Translations under genes and position numbers: made by a program
Shown: piece after piece, positions 1 through 5,188 of the stretch
Layout of the letters: the number at the start of each line of letters is the position of its first letter
How positions within the stretch are numbered: the stretch's first letter is position 1
Assembly: GCA_027364815.1 (NCBI GenBank)
Contig: DAHXOQ010000214.1
Coordinates: 1 to 5,188 of the forward strand
DNA length: 5,188 nucleotides
Reading direction: 5' to 3'
Source of the DNA: Acidobacteriaceae bacterium
GTDB taxonomy: Bacteria; Acidobacteriota; Terriglobia; Terriglobales; Acidobacteriaceae
Notes under the pieces: model-generated
What the model was told of the DNA's origin: nothing
The model's input: only the letters and a program-made list of their open reading frames with translations
The model's database searches: none

Positions 1-622
1 TCATTGCAGCGGTTGCTCCTCCGCGTGAGGCGGTCAGCAGAATCGCGAAGAGCCCGAGTGGAAGAAACGCGATTCCAAGCAATCGGAAGAGCCACCGAGG
101 ATCAGCGCGAAAAAGGTAAGCGGCAAGCGGAAAGCTCAAAGCAAGGAATCGTGCAACGTCATTCGGATCCTGCCCCTCAGCGACGAAGCGAATTTGCTCG
201 GCAGCATTCGCTTCAGGCGAGGCAAAGTTCATCAGCGTCAGAATCGCCAAGACCCATGAGCCCGCAAAAAGCGCACGAAGGAGATTGCGCAGATCACCGG
301 GCCGCTCCATCAGTTCCCAGAGCAGCCATACGCAAACCATGGTTTGAAAATATGCGCGGATCTTCTCGAAGGTAGCCAGCGGGTCAACTGTCCACAACGC
401 ACTGGCCAGCCAAAAAAGATAGAAGGCCAACACAGCCCATTGCAACGCGCCGGGTTTGCGCAACTGGCCGGCTTCGAGTATTGCCGGAATTGCAACCAGC
501 AACAAAAGCAAACCAATAAAGCGCGCAATATTTCCAAATGGTTCGCCCAGGTCCAGCGAGTACTCCCACGGCACAACGAATGTGTAGGCGAGAAGAAGCG
601 CGCATGCGAGCGAGCGGAGCAT
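1..622 (-). CDS. O-antigen ligase/polymerase-like (Wzy/WaaL family) membrane protein, C-terminus cut by window edge
   Basis: The visible 207 residues are very hydrophobic. About seven likely membrane segments are seen, near residues 3-18, 32-49, 60-77, 90-104, 114-132, 156-170 and 177-196. Two motifs fit the Wzy/WaaL (O-antigen ligase-like) family: SALWTVDP near 74-81, and LTASRGG at 196-202, which corresponds to the conserved (S/T)xSRGG segment at the start of the Wzy_C region. A QDPNDVA stretch at 151-157 also fits. Members of this family act in the inner membrane, either polymerising lipid-linked repeat units or transferring polymer to an acceptor; the sequence does not tell which. The ATG at 622-620 has AGAGG nine bases upstream, inside the end of the preceding gene, and begins three bases after that gene's TAG, so translation is probably coupled. 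Family members usually exceed 400 residues, so roughly half is missing beyond position 1. Family call is good; exact role is unknown. Confidence 0.85.
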   Translation of the reverse strand, partial: MLRSLACALLLAYTFVVPWEYSLDLGEPFGNIARFIGLLLLLVAIPAILEAGQLRKPGALQWAVLAFYLFWLASALWTVDPLATFEKIRAYFQTMVCVWLLWELMERPGDLRNLLRALFAGSWVLAILTLMNFASPEANAAEQIRFVAEGQDPNDVARFLALSFPLAAYLFRADPRWLFRLLGIAFLPLGLFAILLTASRGGATAAM

Positions 623-625
623 CAG

Positions 626-3166
626 CTAAAACCTCTGCGAGTAAACCATGCCCGCATAAATGCTCACACCGATTGCAGATTGAATCGCCGCATCCACGGC
701 TAGATTGAGCCGTGCCTTCGACATTGAGTGAGGTACGAAGAGGATATCGCGATCATGGACCGGCAAATCAGGTTCCTGACCGTGCATCATTTTCTTGCTG
801 TCTAGAGTGGTCAGCGTTCGGCCGCCTTTTTGCTCTCGTATCAGAAGCGCTTTACCCGTTGCAGCATTCTGTGTCGGGCCCCATGCCAGAGCAATTGCCT
901 GCACAACTGTCAGCCCCTGCACAGGATCAACAGGGAAGCCACCCGGCCTCATCACATCCCCCATCACGTAGACCAAGCCAGCGCGGCTCACCTGGACTGT
1001 GTCCCCGGCCTCAAGCTCGGGGTTATGTAAATGCTTTACATCTTCTCCGTTGGGGTCAAGCGCGACCGGGTGCGGCGTTTGCGGGTCGTTCCTATGGAAG
1101 ATATTCACCAGTCGCCCAGCAGCGGGTGAGAGTCCTTGTGCAGCTGATATCAGATCAAGCAACCGATGATGCACCGTGTACGCATAAACACCGGGACGCG
1201 TAACCTCTCCGAGCACGCTTACATCCTGTCCTGCAAAGGCGAGCACCAGCACTGAAACCTGGGGATGCAGAAGCACACCGGCATCCGCAAGCGCCTTTTC
1301 AATCGCGCGCGCAGTGGCCTGCTCGGTGTGGCCGACAACTTTCACATCTCTCAACAGCGGCAGATTGATTGTTCCATCTGGAGCCACGTGCACCACCGAA
1401 TGAAACTCCGGCGTATGATACTCGCTCACATCCAGCACATCACCAGGCGAAAGAGGCGCAGCCATCGGCGTCCCTTGAATTAGGCCTGATTCATTGGTTG
1501 CTGTATTTTGCCCGGTAGACCCGGAAGGAGTATTCCAAAAGGTTGGAGCCTCCTTCGGATTCGGCAACGTGCGTTGTTCCTTCGCAGGAAGTACCGGCTG
1601 CGTGACCCCTGTTGGAATTCCTTGCGTGCTCGGAGTTGGCGCTTGCGCTCCTGAGTATGCCGCAAAGGAAAGTGCAACGGTACAAATGAGAATCACCGAG
1701 AGTGTGCGCGCAACTTTCGGCCCACCGTTCAATGGAGTCAAAGCATCGAGCAAGAGAGCACCTCCCAACGCCAGCCAGAGACTCACAAAAAATGTGATTG
1801 CCAAATACAGCGGCAGATCCGGCGTCACCGGTCTGAAAGGCTCATACGCTGGATCAATAATCGTAATGCTCGACGAGTGAATTCCCGCCGCGAGACCGCC
1901 TTCTTCGAGCCTCGAACTTACATGCGCCAGCAACTCGCTGCTTGATCGCGCCTCCAGTTGCATCAGCGCATACCGTGTCGTCGCCTGATTCTGCGCGAGG
2001 CCAGCTTTAGTACGCTCCATGAGCTGAGTCCTGATCAGCGATTCGCGATCCTCGGCTGTCTGCAATGCGCTGTGAAAGCGTTCCATCAAACGCGCATTTT
2101 CAGTCTTGATCTGCGTTTCCACATCAGCAAGCTGATGCTGAATCTCCACCACGCGCGGGTAAGTAGGCCCGTACTCCGCGCTCAACTTCGCCTGCTCTTG
2201 TTCGAGGTCGCTGCGCTTGTTGTGGAGTTGCACAAACATCTCCGTTGAAAGACCACTCGCTATTTGAATTTGGGGATTTCCAGCCAGCACTAGTTCAGGA
2301 GTTCCCTGTTGCGCTGAGCGATACATTGCCTCGTCAAGAATTCGATCCGAGGTCGCCAATGCCAACTGATGACTCAGATCTTCAACCTCGAGAAGAGTCG
2401 GATTGCGTACACTCAGATTCGCCTGGCCGTCGGCCGCAGTATCTGATTTCCCTAGCAGCCCGTGATCGCGCTGAAAATTCGCCAGCTTCTGCTGATCGCC
2501 TTCAACGCGCGCCTTCAAATCCTTCAGTTGCCCAACCAACCACTGCGAAGCCTGCGATGTTGCTTCAATCCGGCTCTCGCTTTCCTGTTGAATGTAATCG
2601 GCTACCAGTGCATTCGCGACCTTCGTTGAAAGCGCCGCATCTTTAGTTCTGAAACTAATGCTAAGCAAAAGTGTGCGCGGAAGAGCCTGCACCTTCAGCC
2701 GCTTTTGAAATCGCTCAATTAAATACTGTCGCGCTTCGGGGGTTGGATTTTCCAGTTTGAAATTTGGAAATTTCTCTTTAAAGCTCCCACTGAATGCCGC
2801 TTGCTGGTCGAGCCTGAGTTCGGTAATCACCTTCCACGCCAGGCGGTCGCTGCGGAAGACATTCGCCAGCGTCTCAAGTTGCAATGGAGCAGAAAGGATC
2901 GACGCCTGCGCAAAACTTTCCGCCGTTTCCAGCTTCAACGCCGCAGCCGATTGCACACGCATCGCGACTTTGGTTGTTGCCTCATATTGATTGGGCGCAA
3001 TCAGACAGTAGAGCAGGCAGAGCAGGAGCAAGCCGCCTACCACGCTCAAGAAAAAAATCCGGCGACGCTTCAGCAGCTCGATCATCGATCGAATTGAAGA
3101 TGAATTAGAAGTTCCCTGATTAGAAATGTGATTAACCGACAAAGGGCGCACACCTCGGTTCCTCAA
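626..3166 (-). CDS. Fusion of Wzz/GumC-like polysaccharide co-polymerase with Wza-like SLBB export (OPX) protein
   Basis: An 846-residue protein in one uninterrupted frame. The N-terminal half is a Wzz/GumC-type co-polymerase: basic stretch KRRR at 33-36, TM1 about 37-57, a periplasmic region with likely coiled coils about 195-235 and 310-375, a GNVR-like region about 380-440, the proline motif PFRPVTPDLP (443-452), and TM2 about 452-473. No Walker motifs or tyrosine-kinase domain follow. Instead comes a 14-residue loop, then a third hydrophobic segment (488-504) ending AQA at 507-509, a Pro/Thr/Ser/Gln-rich linker (510-570), and an export protein: Poly_export domain about 571-645 (LSPGDVLDVSEY), SLBB domains near 649-695 (VLGEVTRPGVYAY) and 732-780 (YVMGDVMRPGGF), and a 34-residue tail that could be an outer-membrane helix. 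The probable role is chain-length control and export. The start is uncertain: TTG 3166 is the longest option; GTG 3151 (AGGA eight bases upstream), TTG 3142 and ATG 3085 are in-frame alternatives. Domain calls are firm; whether the product stays in one piece is unknown. Confidence 0.9.
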   Translation of the reverse strand: MRNRGVRPLSVNHISNQGTSNSSSIRSMIELLKRRRIFFLSVVGGLLLLCLLYCLIAPNQYEATTKVAMRVQSAAALKLETAESFAQASILSAPLQLETLANVFRSDRLAWKVITELRLDQQAAFSGSFKEKFPNFKLENPTPEARQYLIERFQKRLKVQALPRTLLLSISFRTKDAALSTKVANALVADYIQQESESRIEATSQASQWLVGQLKDLKARVEGDQQKLANFQRDHGLLGKSDTAADGQANLSVRNPTLLEVEDLSHQLALATSDRILDEAMYRSAQQGTPELVLAGNPQIQIASGLSTEMFVQLHNKRSDLEQEQAKLSAEYGPTYPRVVEIQHQLADVETQIKTENARLMERFHSALQTAEDRESLIRTQLMERTKAGLAQNQATTRYALMQLEARSSSELLAHVSSRLEEGGLAAGIHSSSITIIDPAYEPFRPVTPDLPLYLAITFFVSLWLALGGALLLDALTPLNGGPKVARTLSVILICTVALSFAAYSGAQAPTPSTQGIPTGVTQPVLPAKEQRTLPNPKEAPTFWNTPSGSTGQNTATNESGLIQGTPMAAPLSPGDVLDVSEYHTPEFHSVVHVAPDGTINLPLLRDVKVVGHTEQATARAIEKALADAGVLLHPQVSVLVLAFAGQDVSVLGEVTRPGVYAYTVHHRLLDLISAAQGLSPAAGRLVNIFHRNDPQTPHPVALDPNGEDVKHLHNPELEAGDTVQVSRAGLVYVMGDVMRPGGFPVDPVQGLTVVQAIALAWGPTQNAATGKALLIREQKGGRTLTTLDSKKMMHGQEPDLPVHDRDILFVPHSMSKARLNLAVDAAIQSAIGVSIYAGMVYSQRF
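632..636 (-). promoter_or_regulatory. Ribosome binding site of the ligase-like gene
   Basis: AGAGG lies nine bases before the ATG at 622-620. It is made from the Gln-Arg codons that precede the final Phe codon of the upstream fusion gene. The order is AGAGG, stop TAG (628-626), three bases, ATG. This layout favours re-initiation or translational coupling, so the ligase-like protein should be made together with the fusion protein. Confidence 0.55.
1751..1766 (-). promoter_or_regulatory. Possible internal ribosome binding site and TTG start for a separate export protein
   Basis: On the minus strand GGGAGGT (1766-1760) is followed, six bases later, by an in-frame TTG (1753-1751), codon 472 of the fusion gene. 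Starting there would give a product of 375 residues beginning at the end of TM2. It would have a short leader with Lys and Arg (residues 484 and 487), a hydrophobic core and an Ala-Gln-Ala site, which is the layout of a normal export-protein precursor. The match may be chance, because GGA-GGT also encodes the Gly-Gly of TM2. Not demonstrated. Confidence 0.3.
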
Positions 3167-3174
3167 GCCTCCTT
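3140..3174 (-). promoter_or_regulatory. Translation start region of the fusion gene with several candidate non-ATG starts
   Basis: A perfect AAGGAGG (3174-3168) lies only one base before TTG 3166, which is too close for usual spacing. AGGA (3163-3160) lies eight bases before GTG 3151, and GAGGT (3156-3152) lies nine bases before TTG 3142. No ATG occurs in frame until 3085, which lacks a clear ribosome binding site. The real start is therefore one of TTG 3166, GTG 3151 or TTG 3142. The effect on the protein is at most eight residues of cytoplasmic tail before TM1. Confidence 0.5.
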
Positions 3175-3318
3175 GCCGGCTGAGCCCCGAAAAGAACCAT
3201 TAGAGCGATAAAATTACCTGCAAGGGAGTGAACATAGAAGTTTGCTTGATTCAAGCGGTTTCGTCAATTACGTAGATCACATATCTTCCTGTTTATCAAT
3301 TAGTTAGGTGCTACAACT
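3167..3318. other. Intergenic gap between epimerase and fusion gene
   Basis: This is 152 bp of more AT-rich, non-coding sequence. On the minus strand it contains two -35-like hexamers, TTGATA (3299-3294) and TTGACG (3267-3262), neither with a good -10 at proper spacing, and the palindrome at 3244-3256. I see no GC-rich hairpin followed by a T-run on either strand, so there is no evidence for a terminator after the epimerase. The gap may hold a separate promoter for the fusion gene, or the three leftward genes may share one transcript. Confidence 0.5.
3244..3256. repeat. Perfect 13-bp palindrome, possible operator
   Basis: GCTTGA-T-TCAAGC is a perfect 6+1+6 inverted repeat. It lies in the 17-base spacer just downstream of a TTGACG hexamer (minus strand, 3267-3262), about 80-90 bases upstream of the fusion gene start. 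That position fits an operator overlapping a promoter, but the -10 at the expected place (CAAACT) is poor. Short palindromes also occur by chance. Confidence 0.3.
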
Positions 3319-4257
3319 TTAGTTACCGCCGCCGCTTTTGTACCATTCCACAGTCCTCCTCAAGCCCTCTTCAAAACACACTTGAGGCTCATAACCCAAA
3401 AGCTCTTTCGCCAAGCTGATATCAGCGAGCGAATCACGAATATCCCCGGCTCTTGGCGCTTCGTAATTCGGTTTCCCTGCATATCCAGTCAACTTTACCA
3501 GCGCCTTAAAGGTCTGATTCAGCGTGATACGAGAGCCAGTGGCGGCATTCATTACGCGCCCGCTCACCTTCTCCGCCGGAGCTGAAGCCGCCAGCAGATT
3601 TGCATGAACCACATTCTCGATAAAAGTAAAGTCGCGACTCTGTTCGCCATCGCCAAAAATCGTCGGCTGCTCTCCGGCAAGCATCTTGCGGCAGAAAACA
3701 GCCATCACTCCTGAATATTGCGAAGTCGGATCCTGATAAGGCCCAAAAACATTGAAGTAGCGCAGCACCACCGTTTCAATCCCGTAGACACGTGCGAAGG
3801 CGCCCATGTAAAGTTCTGCCGCCATCTTCGCTGCCGCATACGGTGAAATTGGCTTCGGCAGCATCCCCTCATGCTTTGGCAGCGTAGGCGTATCCCCATA
3901 GGCAGAGGACGAACCCGCATAGACCACACGCCGCACACCGGCCAATCGCGCTTCATTCAGTAGATAAAGCGAGGCGTCCACGCAAGCTGTGTTCGTTGCC
4001 ACCGGATCAGCAACGGAGCGCGGTACCGAGGCGAGCGCCGCCTCATGGAAGATTACTTCGATGCCAGCGCAAACCCGCTTGCAAACCGATTGGTCGGCCA
4101 GATCGCCCTCAATAAACTCCATCCCCTCAAGCCCAACCAAGTTAGCCCGCTTGCCTGTCACAAAGTTGTCAACCCCGCGCACTGACTCCCCGCGCTTGAG
4201 CAACTCCGCCGCAATCGAACGCCCGATAAAACCCGCTGCACCAGTTACAAGATACAT
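3319..4257 (-). CDS. WbpP/TviC-like NAD-dependent UDP-sugar C4-epimerase (extended SDR)
   Basis: A 312-residue extended short-chain dehydrogenase/reductase, complete. The NAD-binding motif GAAGFIG is at residues 6-12 after the first beta strand (MYLVTG), with an acidic residue at D30 (GVDNF) ending the second strand. The catalytic set is present: SSSAYG at 116-121, and YAAAK with Tyr140 and Lys144. ASVPRS (76-81), RYFNVFGPYQDP (166-177) and GDGEQSRDFTFIENV (202-216) match the WbpP/WbgU/TviC group, which interconverts UDP-GlcNAc/UDP-GalNAc or their uronic acids. This is a cytoplasmic enzyme. The divergent neighbour is a WbpA-like 6-dehydrogenase, so UDP-GlcNAcA to UDP-GalNAcA is the likely reaction; this is inference. 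I chose ATG 4257, which gives the usual short lead before the Rossmann strand. GTG 4263 is a real alternative because GGGGGAG lies six bases upstream of it; GTG 4278 lacks a ribosome binding site. Other nucleotide-sugar epimerases or dehydratases remain possible at the substrate level. Confidence 0.9.
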   Translation of the reverse strand: MYLVTGAAGFIGRSIAAELLKRGESVRGVDNFVTGKRANLVGLEGMEFIEGDLADQSVCKRVCAGIEVIFHEAALASVPRSVADPVATNTACVDASLYLLNEARLAGVRRVVYAGSSSAYGDTPTLPKHEGMLPKPISPYAAAKMAAELYMGAFARVYGIETVVLRYFNVFGPYQDPTSQYSGVMAVFCRKMLAGEQPTIFGDGEQSRDFTFIENVVHANLLAASAPAEKVSGRVMNAATGSRITLNQTFKALVKLTGYAGKPNYEAPRAGDIRDSLADISLAKELLGYEPQVCFEEGLRRTVEWYKSGGGN

Positions 4258-4269
4258 GGCCACGTAAAT

Positions 4270-4276
4270 CTCCCCC
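4270..4276 (-). promoter_or_regulatory. Ribosome binding site of the epimerase
   Basis: GGGGGAG on the minus strand lies six bases before GTG 4263 and twelve before ATG 4257. By spacing it favours the GTG; by codon preference and protein length the ATG is favoured. Both lie in the same frame, two codons apart, so the protein is little affected. It rules against the still longer GTG 4278, which overlaps it. Confidence 0.5.
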
Positions 4277-4330
4277 ACACCACTTTACCGAAGCCGGGGC
4301 AATGCACAAAATCCTGTTCTGCAAAAATAC

Positions 4331-4351
4331 CAATTGCCCAGGAAGCAATTG
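4331..4351. repeat. Perfect 7-bp inverted repeat with 7-bp spacer, possible operator
   Basis: CAATTGC (4331-4337) and GCAATTG (4345-4351) are exact reverse complements separated by CCAGGAA. The right arm is itself inside a 10-bp palindrome, AGCAATTGCT (4344-4353). It sits in the middle of the divergent promoter region, just upstream of the rightward promoter candidate. This suits a dimeric regulator acting on both directions. There is no T-run, so a terminator is unlikely. Confidence 0.4.
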
Positions 4352-4360
4352 CTCAACAAA

Positions 4361-4376
4361 TGATGCAGTGACATCA
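4361..4376. repeat. TGATG-N6-CATCA dyad
   Basis: TGATG (4361-4365) and CATCA (4372-4376) form a 5-bp inverted repeat with a 6-bp spacer. It overlaps the -35 hexamer of the rightward promoter candidate and lies ten bases after the longer inverted repeat. The spacing makes it a possible second operator site, but a 5-bp arm is short. Confidence 0.25.
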
Positions 4377-4396
4377 AAGCGGGAATGTAATATCAA
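4368..4396 (+). promoter_or_regulatory. Candidate sigma-70-type promoter for the dehydrogenase gene
   Basis: GTGACA (4368-4373, five of six bases of TTGACA), a 17-bp spacer, and TATCAA (4391-4396, four of six bases of TATAAT). Transcription would start near 4403, giving a leader of about 33 bases before ATG 4436. The match is only moderate and rests on pattern alone. Confidence 0.35.
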
Positions 4397-4435
4397 TCAC
4401 AAATCTATACCCCCCGCGTCTTTTACAATGAAAAG

Positions 4436-5188
4436 ATGGCCGCAGAGACGCATGAAACACTCTCTCAGTTAAAGCACAAAATGGAAACCCGCGAGGCCCG
4501 CATCGGAATTATCGGCATGGGCTATGTTGGGCTGCCACTCGCCTTGCTCTTCAGCGAGCAGCGCTTCCACGTCACTGGCTTCGATATTGAACCTGCCAAG
4601 GTCAAAACCCTCAACGAGGGTGGCTCGTACATTATTCGCATCCCATCCCAACTGATTCAATCCGCGCAAAAATCCGGCTTCCGCGCGACATCTGATTACT
4701 CCGAAATCGCTCAGATGGACGCCATTATCATCTGTGTCCCTACCCCGCTCAATGAGTACCACGAGCCGGATCTCAGCTTCGTCACCAGCACCGTCCAATC
4801 CATTGCGCCACACCTTCACGCTGGGCAGCTTATCGTCCTTGAGAGCACCACCTATCCCGGCACCACTGAAGAAGTCGTCGTCCCGCTTGTTGAAGCGGGC
4901 AACAAGCATGGACTGCGTGTGGCTCGAACCATAAACGACGCAGGGCTCCATGTCGCTTTTTCACCCGAGCGAGAGGACCCTGGCAATGAGACAGTCGCGC
5001 GTCACGATATTCCCAAGGTCGTCGGTGGATGCGGCCCCGCAGCCTCAGAGCTCGCCGCCGCCATGTACGGCTCCATCTTCCGCCGTGTCGTTCCTGTCAG
5101 TTCGCCCTCGGTAGCGGAGATGACCAAGCTGCTTGAGAATATTTATCGTTGCGTCAACATCGCCCTCGTCAACGAGCTCAAGCAACTC
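4436..5188 (+). CDS. WbpA/TviB-like UDP-N-acetylhexosamine 6-dehydrogenase, C-terminus cut by window edge
   Basis: The visible 251 residues cover the N-terminal NAD-binding domain and the start of the central dimerisation helix of the UDP-glucose/GDP-mannose dehydrogenase family. Seen in order: the dinucleotide motif GMGYVGLP (27-34), Asp50 ending the second strand, CVPTPL (100-105), ESTTYPGTTEEVV (136-148), FSPEREDPGN (175-184) with the family's conserved Glu, and EMTKLLENIYR (228-238) with the conserved Lys231 and Asn235, then VNIALVNEL. SPEREDPGN and the NIALVNE pattern are typical of the WbpA/TviB branch that oxidises UDP-GlcNAc (or UDP-ManNAc) at C6, using two NAD+, to the uronic acid. 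The catalytic Cys and the C-terminal UDP-binding domain lie beyond position 5188; about 430 residues are expected in total. ATG 4436 gives a 22-residue lead before the Rossmann fold; only a weak GAAAAG precedes it. A Met at codon 16 is a less likely start. Substrate choice between GlcNAc and ManNAc is not certain. Confidence 0.9.
   Translation, partial: MAAETHETLSQLKHKMETREARIGIIGMGYVGLPLALLFSEQRFHVTGFDIEPAKVKTLNEGGSYIIRIPSQLIQSAQKSGFRATSDYSEIAQMDAIIICVPTPLNEYHEPDLSFVTSTVQSIAPHLHAGQLIVLESTTYPGTTEEVVVPLVEAGNKHGLRVARTINDAGLHVAFSPEREDPGNETVARHDIPKVVGGCGPAASELAAAMYGSIFRRVVPVSSPSVAEMTKLLENIYRCVNIALVNELKQL

Larger units (their letters stand above)
4258..4435. promoter_or_regulatory. Divergent intergenic control region between epimerase and dehydrogenase
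   Basis: This is 178 bp with no coding signature, more AT-rich than the flanks, between two genes that point away from each other. It must hold a promoter for the rightward dehydrogenase and very probably one for the leftward epimerase. It contains an inverted repeat (4331-4351), a second dyad (4361-4376), a rightward promoter candidate (4368-4396) and the leftward ribosome binding site (4270-4276). I could not find a convincing leftward -35/-10 pair. Confidence 0.7.

Noticed and set aside
4..375. 123-codon open frame on the plus strand at the left edge
   Set aside because: The product is rich in Arg, Ser and Gln without any domain. The minus strand here encodes a coherent multi-spanning membrane protein with an SRGG motif, which explains the sequence better.
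712..1203. 163-codon open frame on the plus strand
   Set aside because: It lies entirely opposite the SLBB-coding part of the fusion gene, has low-complexity Arg/Ser/Pro-rich content and no recognisable motif; it is a shadow of the real gene.
1480..1685. Break between co-polymerase and export halves as a sequencing error joining two genes
   Set aside because: The frame stays open through the whole linker with plausible linker composition, and no duplicated stop/start signals are visible in the raw sequence. It cannot be fully excluded without reads, so it is kept as a test under the fusion finding.
3301..3325. Repeated TTAGTTA-like strings at the end of the epimerase gene, considered as a terminator
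   Set aside because: They are direct repeats, not an inverted pair, and no GC-rich stem or T-run follows.
4428..4472. 14-codon frame (ATG 4428 to TAA) overlapping the start of the dehydrogenase gene, as a possible leader peptide
   Set aside because: There is no ribosome binding site and no run of regulatory codons; it is short enough to be chance.
4469..4951. 160-codon open frame on the minus strand
   Set aside because: It is opposite the dehydrogenase, whose frame has clear conserved motifs throughout this stretch; no family signature in the antisense product.

Overview
This window is part of a bacterial surface or exo-polysaccharide cluster of the Wzx/Wzy type. It holds four protein-coding genes, two cut by the window edges, and two short intergenic gaps. 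I see no rRNA, tRNA, CRISPR array, insertion sequence or phage gene. Base composition is moderately GC-rich. The architecture, an inner-membrane co-polymerase joined to an SLBB-type export protein beside WbpA/WbpP-like sugar-nucleotide enzymes, suggests a Gram-negative soil-type bacterium. Acidobacteriota (Terriglobia-like) is my best guess, from general protein style only, with low to moderate confidence.

Layout. Three genes read leftward. From right to left they are a WbpP/TviC-like UDP-sugar C4-epimerase (3319-4257), a 152-bp gap or slightly less depending on the start of the next gene, an 846-residue fusion protein (626-3166), and, three bases after its stop codon, an O-antigen polymerase/ligase-like membrane protein that runs off the left edge (1-622). 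A fourth gene, a WbpA/TviB-like UDP-HexNAc 6-dehydrogenase, reads rightward from 4436 and runs off the right edge. The 178-bp region between the two divergent enzyme genes (4258-4435) carries a perfect 7-bp inverted repeat, a second dyad and a plausible sigma-70-like promoter.

How the genes may work together. The dehydrogenase and the epimerase could together convert UDP-GlcNAc to UDP-GlcNAcA and then UDP-GalNAcA, an acidic precursor sugar. The ligase/polymerase-like protein would join repeat units or transfer the polymer. The fusion protein combines a Wzz/GumC-like co-polymerase (chain length, inner membrane) with a Wza-like export protein (periplasm and outer membrane).

The fusion protein is the most notable item. 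In the usual arrangement these are two proteins in two membranes. Here they share one reading frame. A third hydrophobic segment that looks like an internal signal peptide (ending Ala-Gln-Ala) sits exactly at the junction, and an in-frame internal TTG with a well-spaced GGGAGGT lies just before it. The export half might therefore be released by signal peptidase, or made separately from an internal start.
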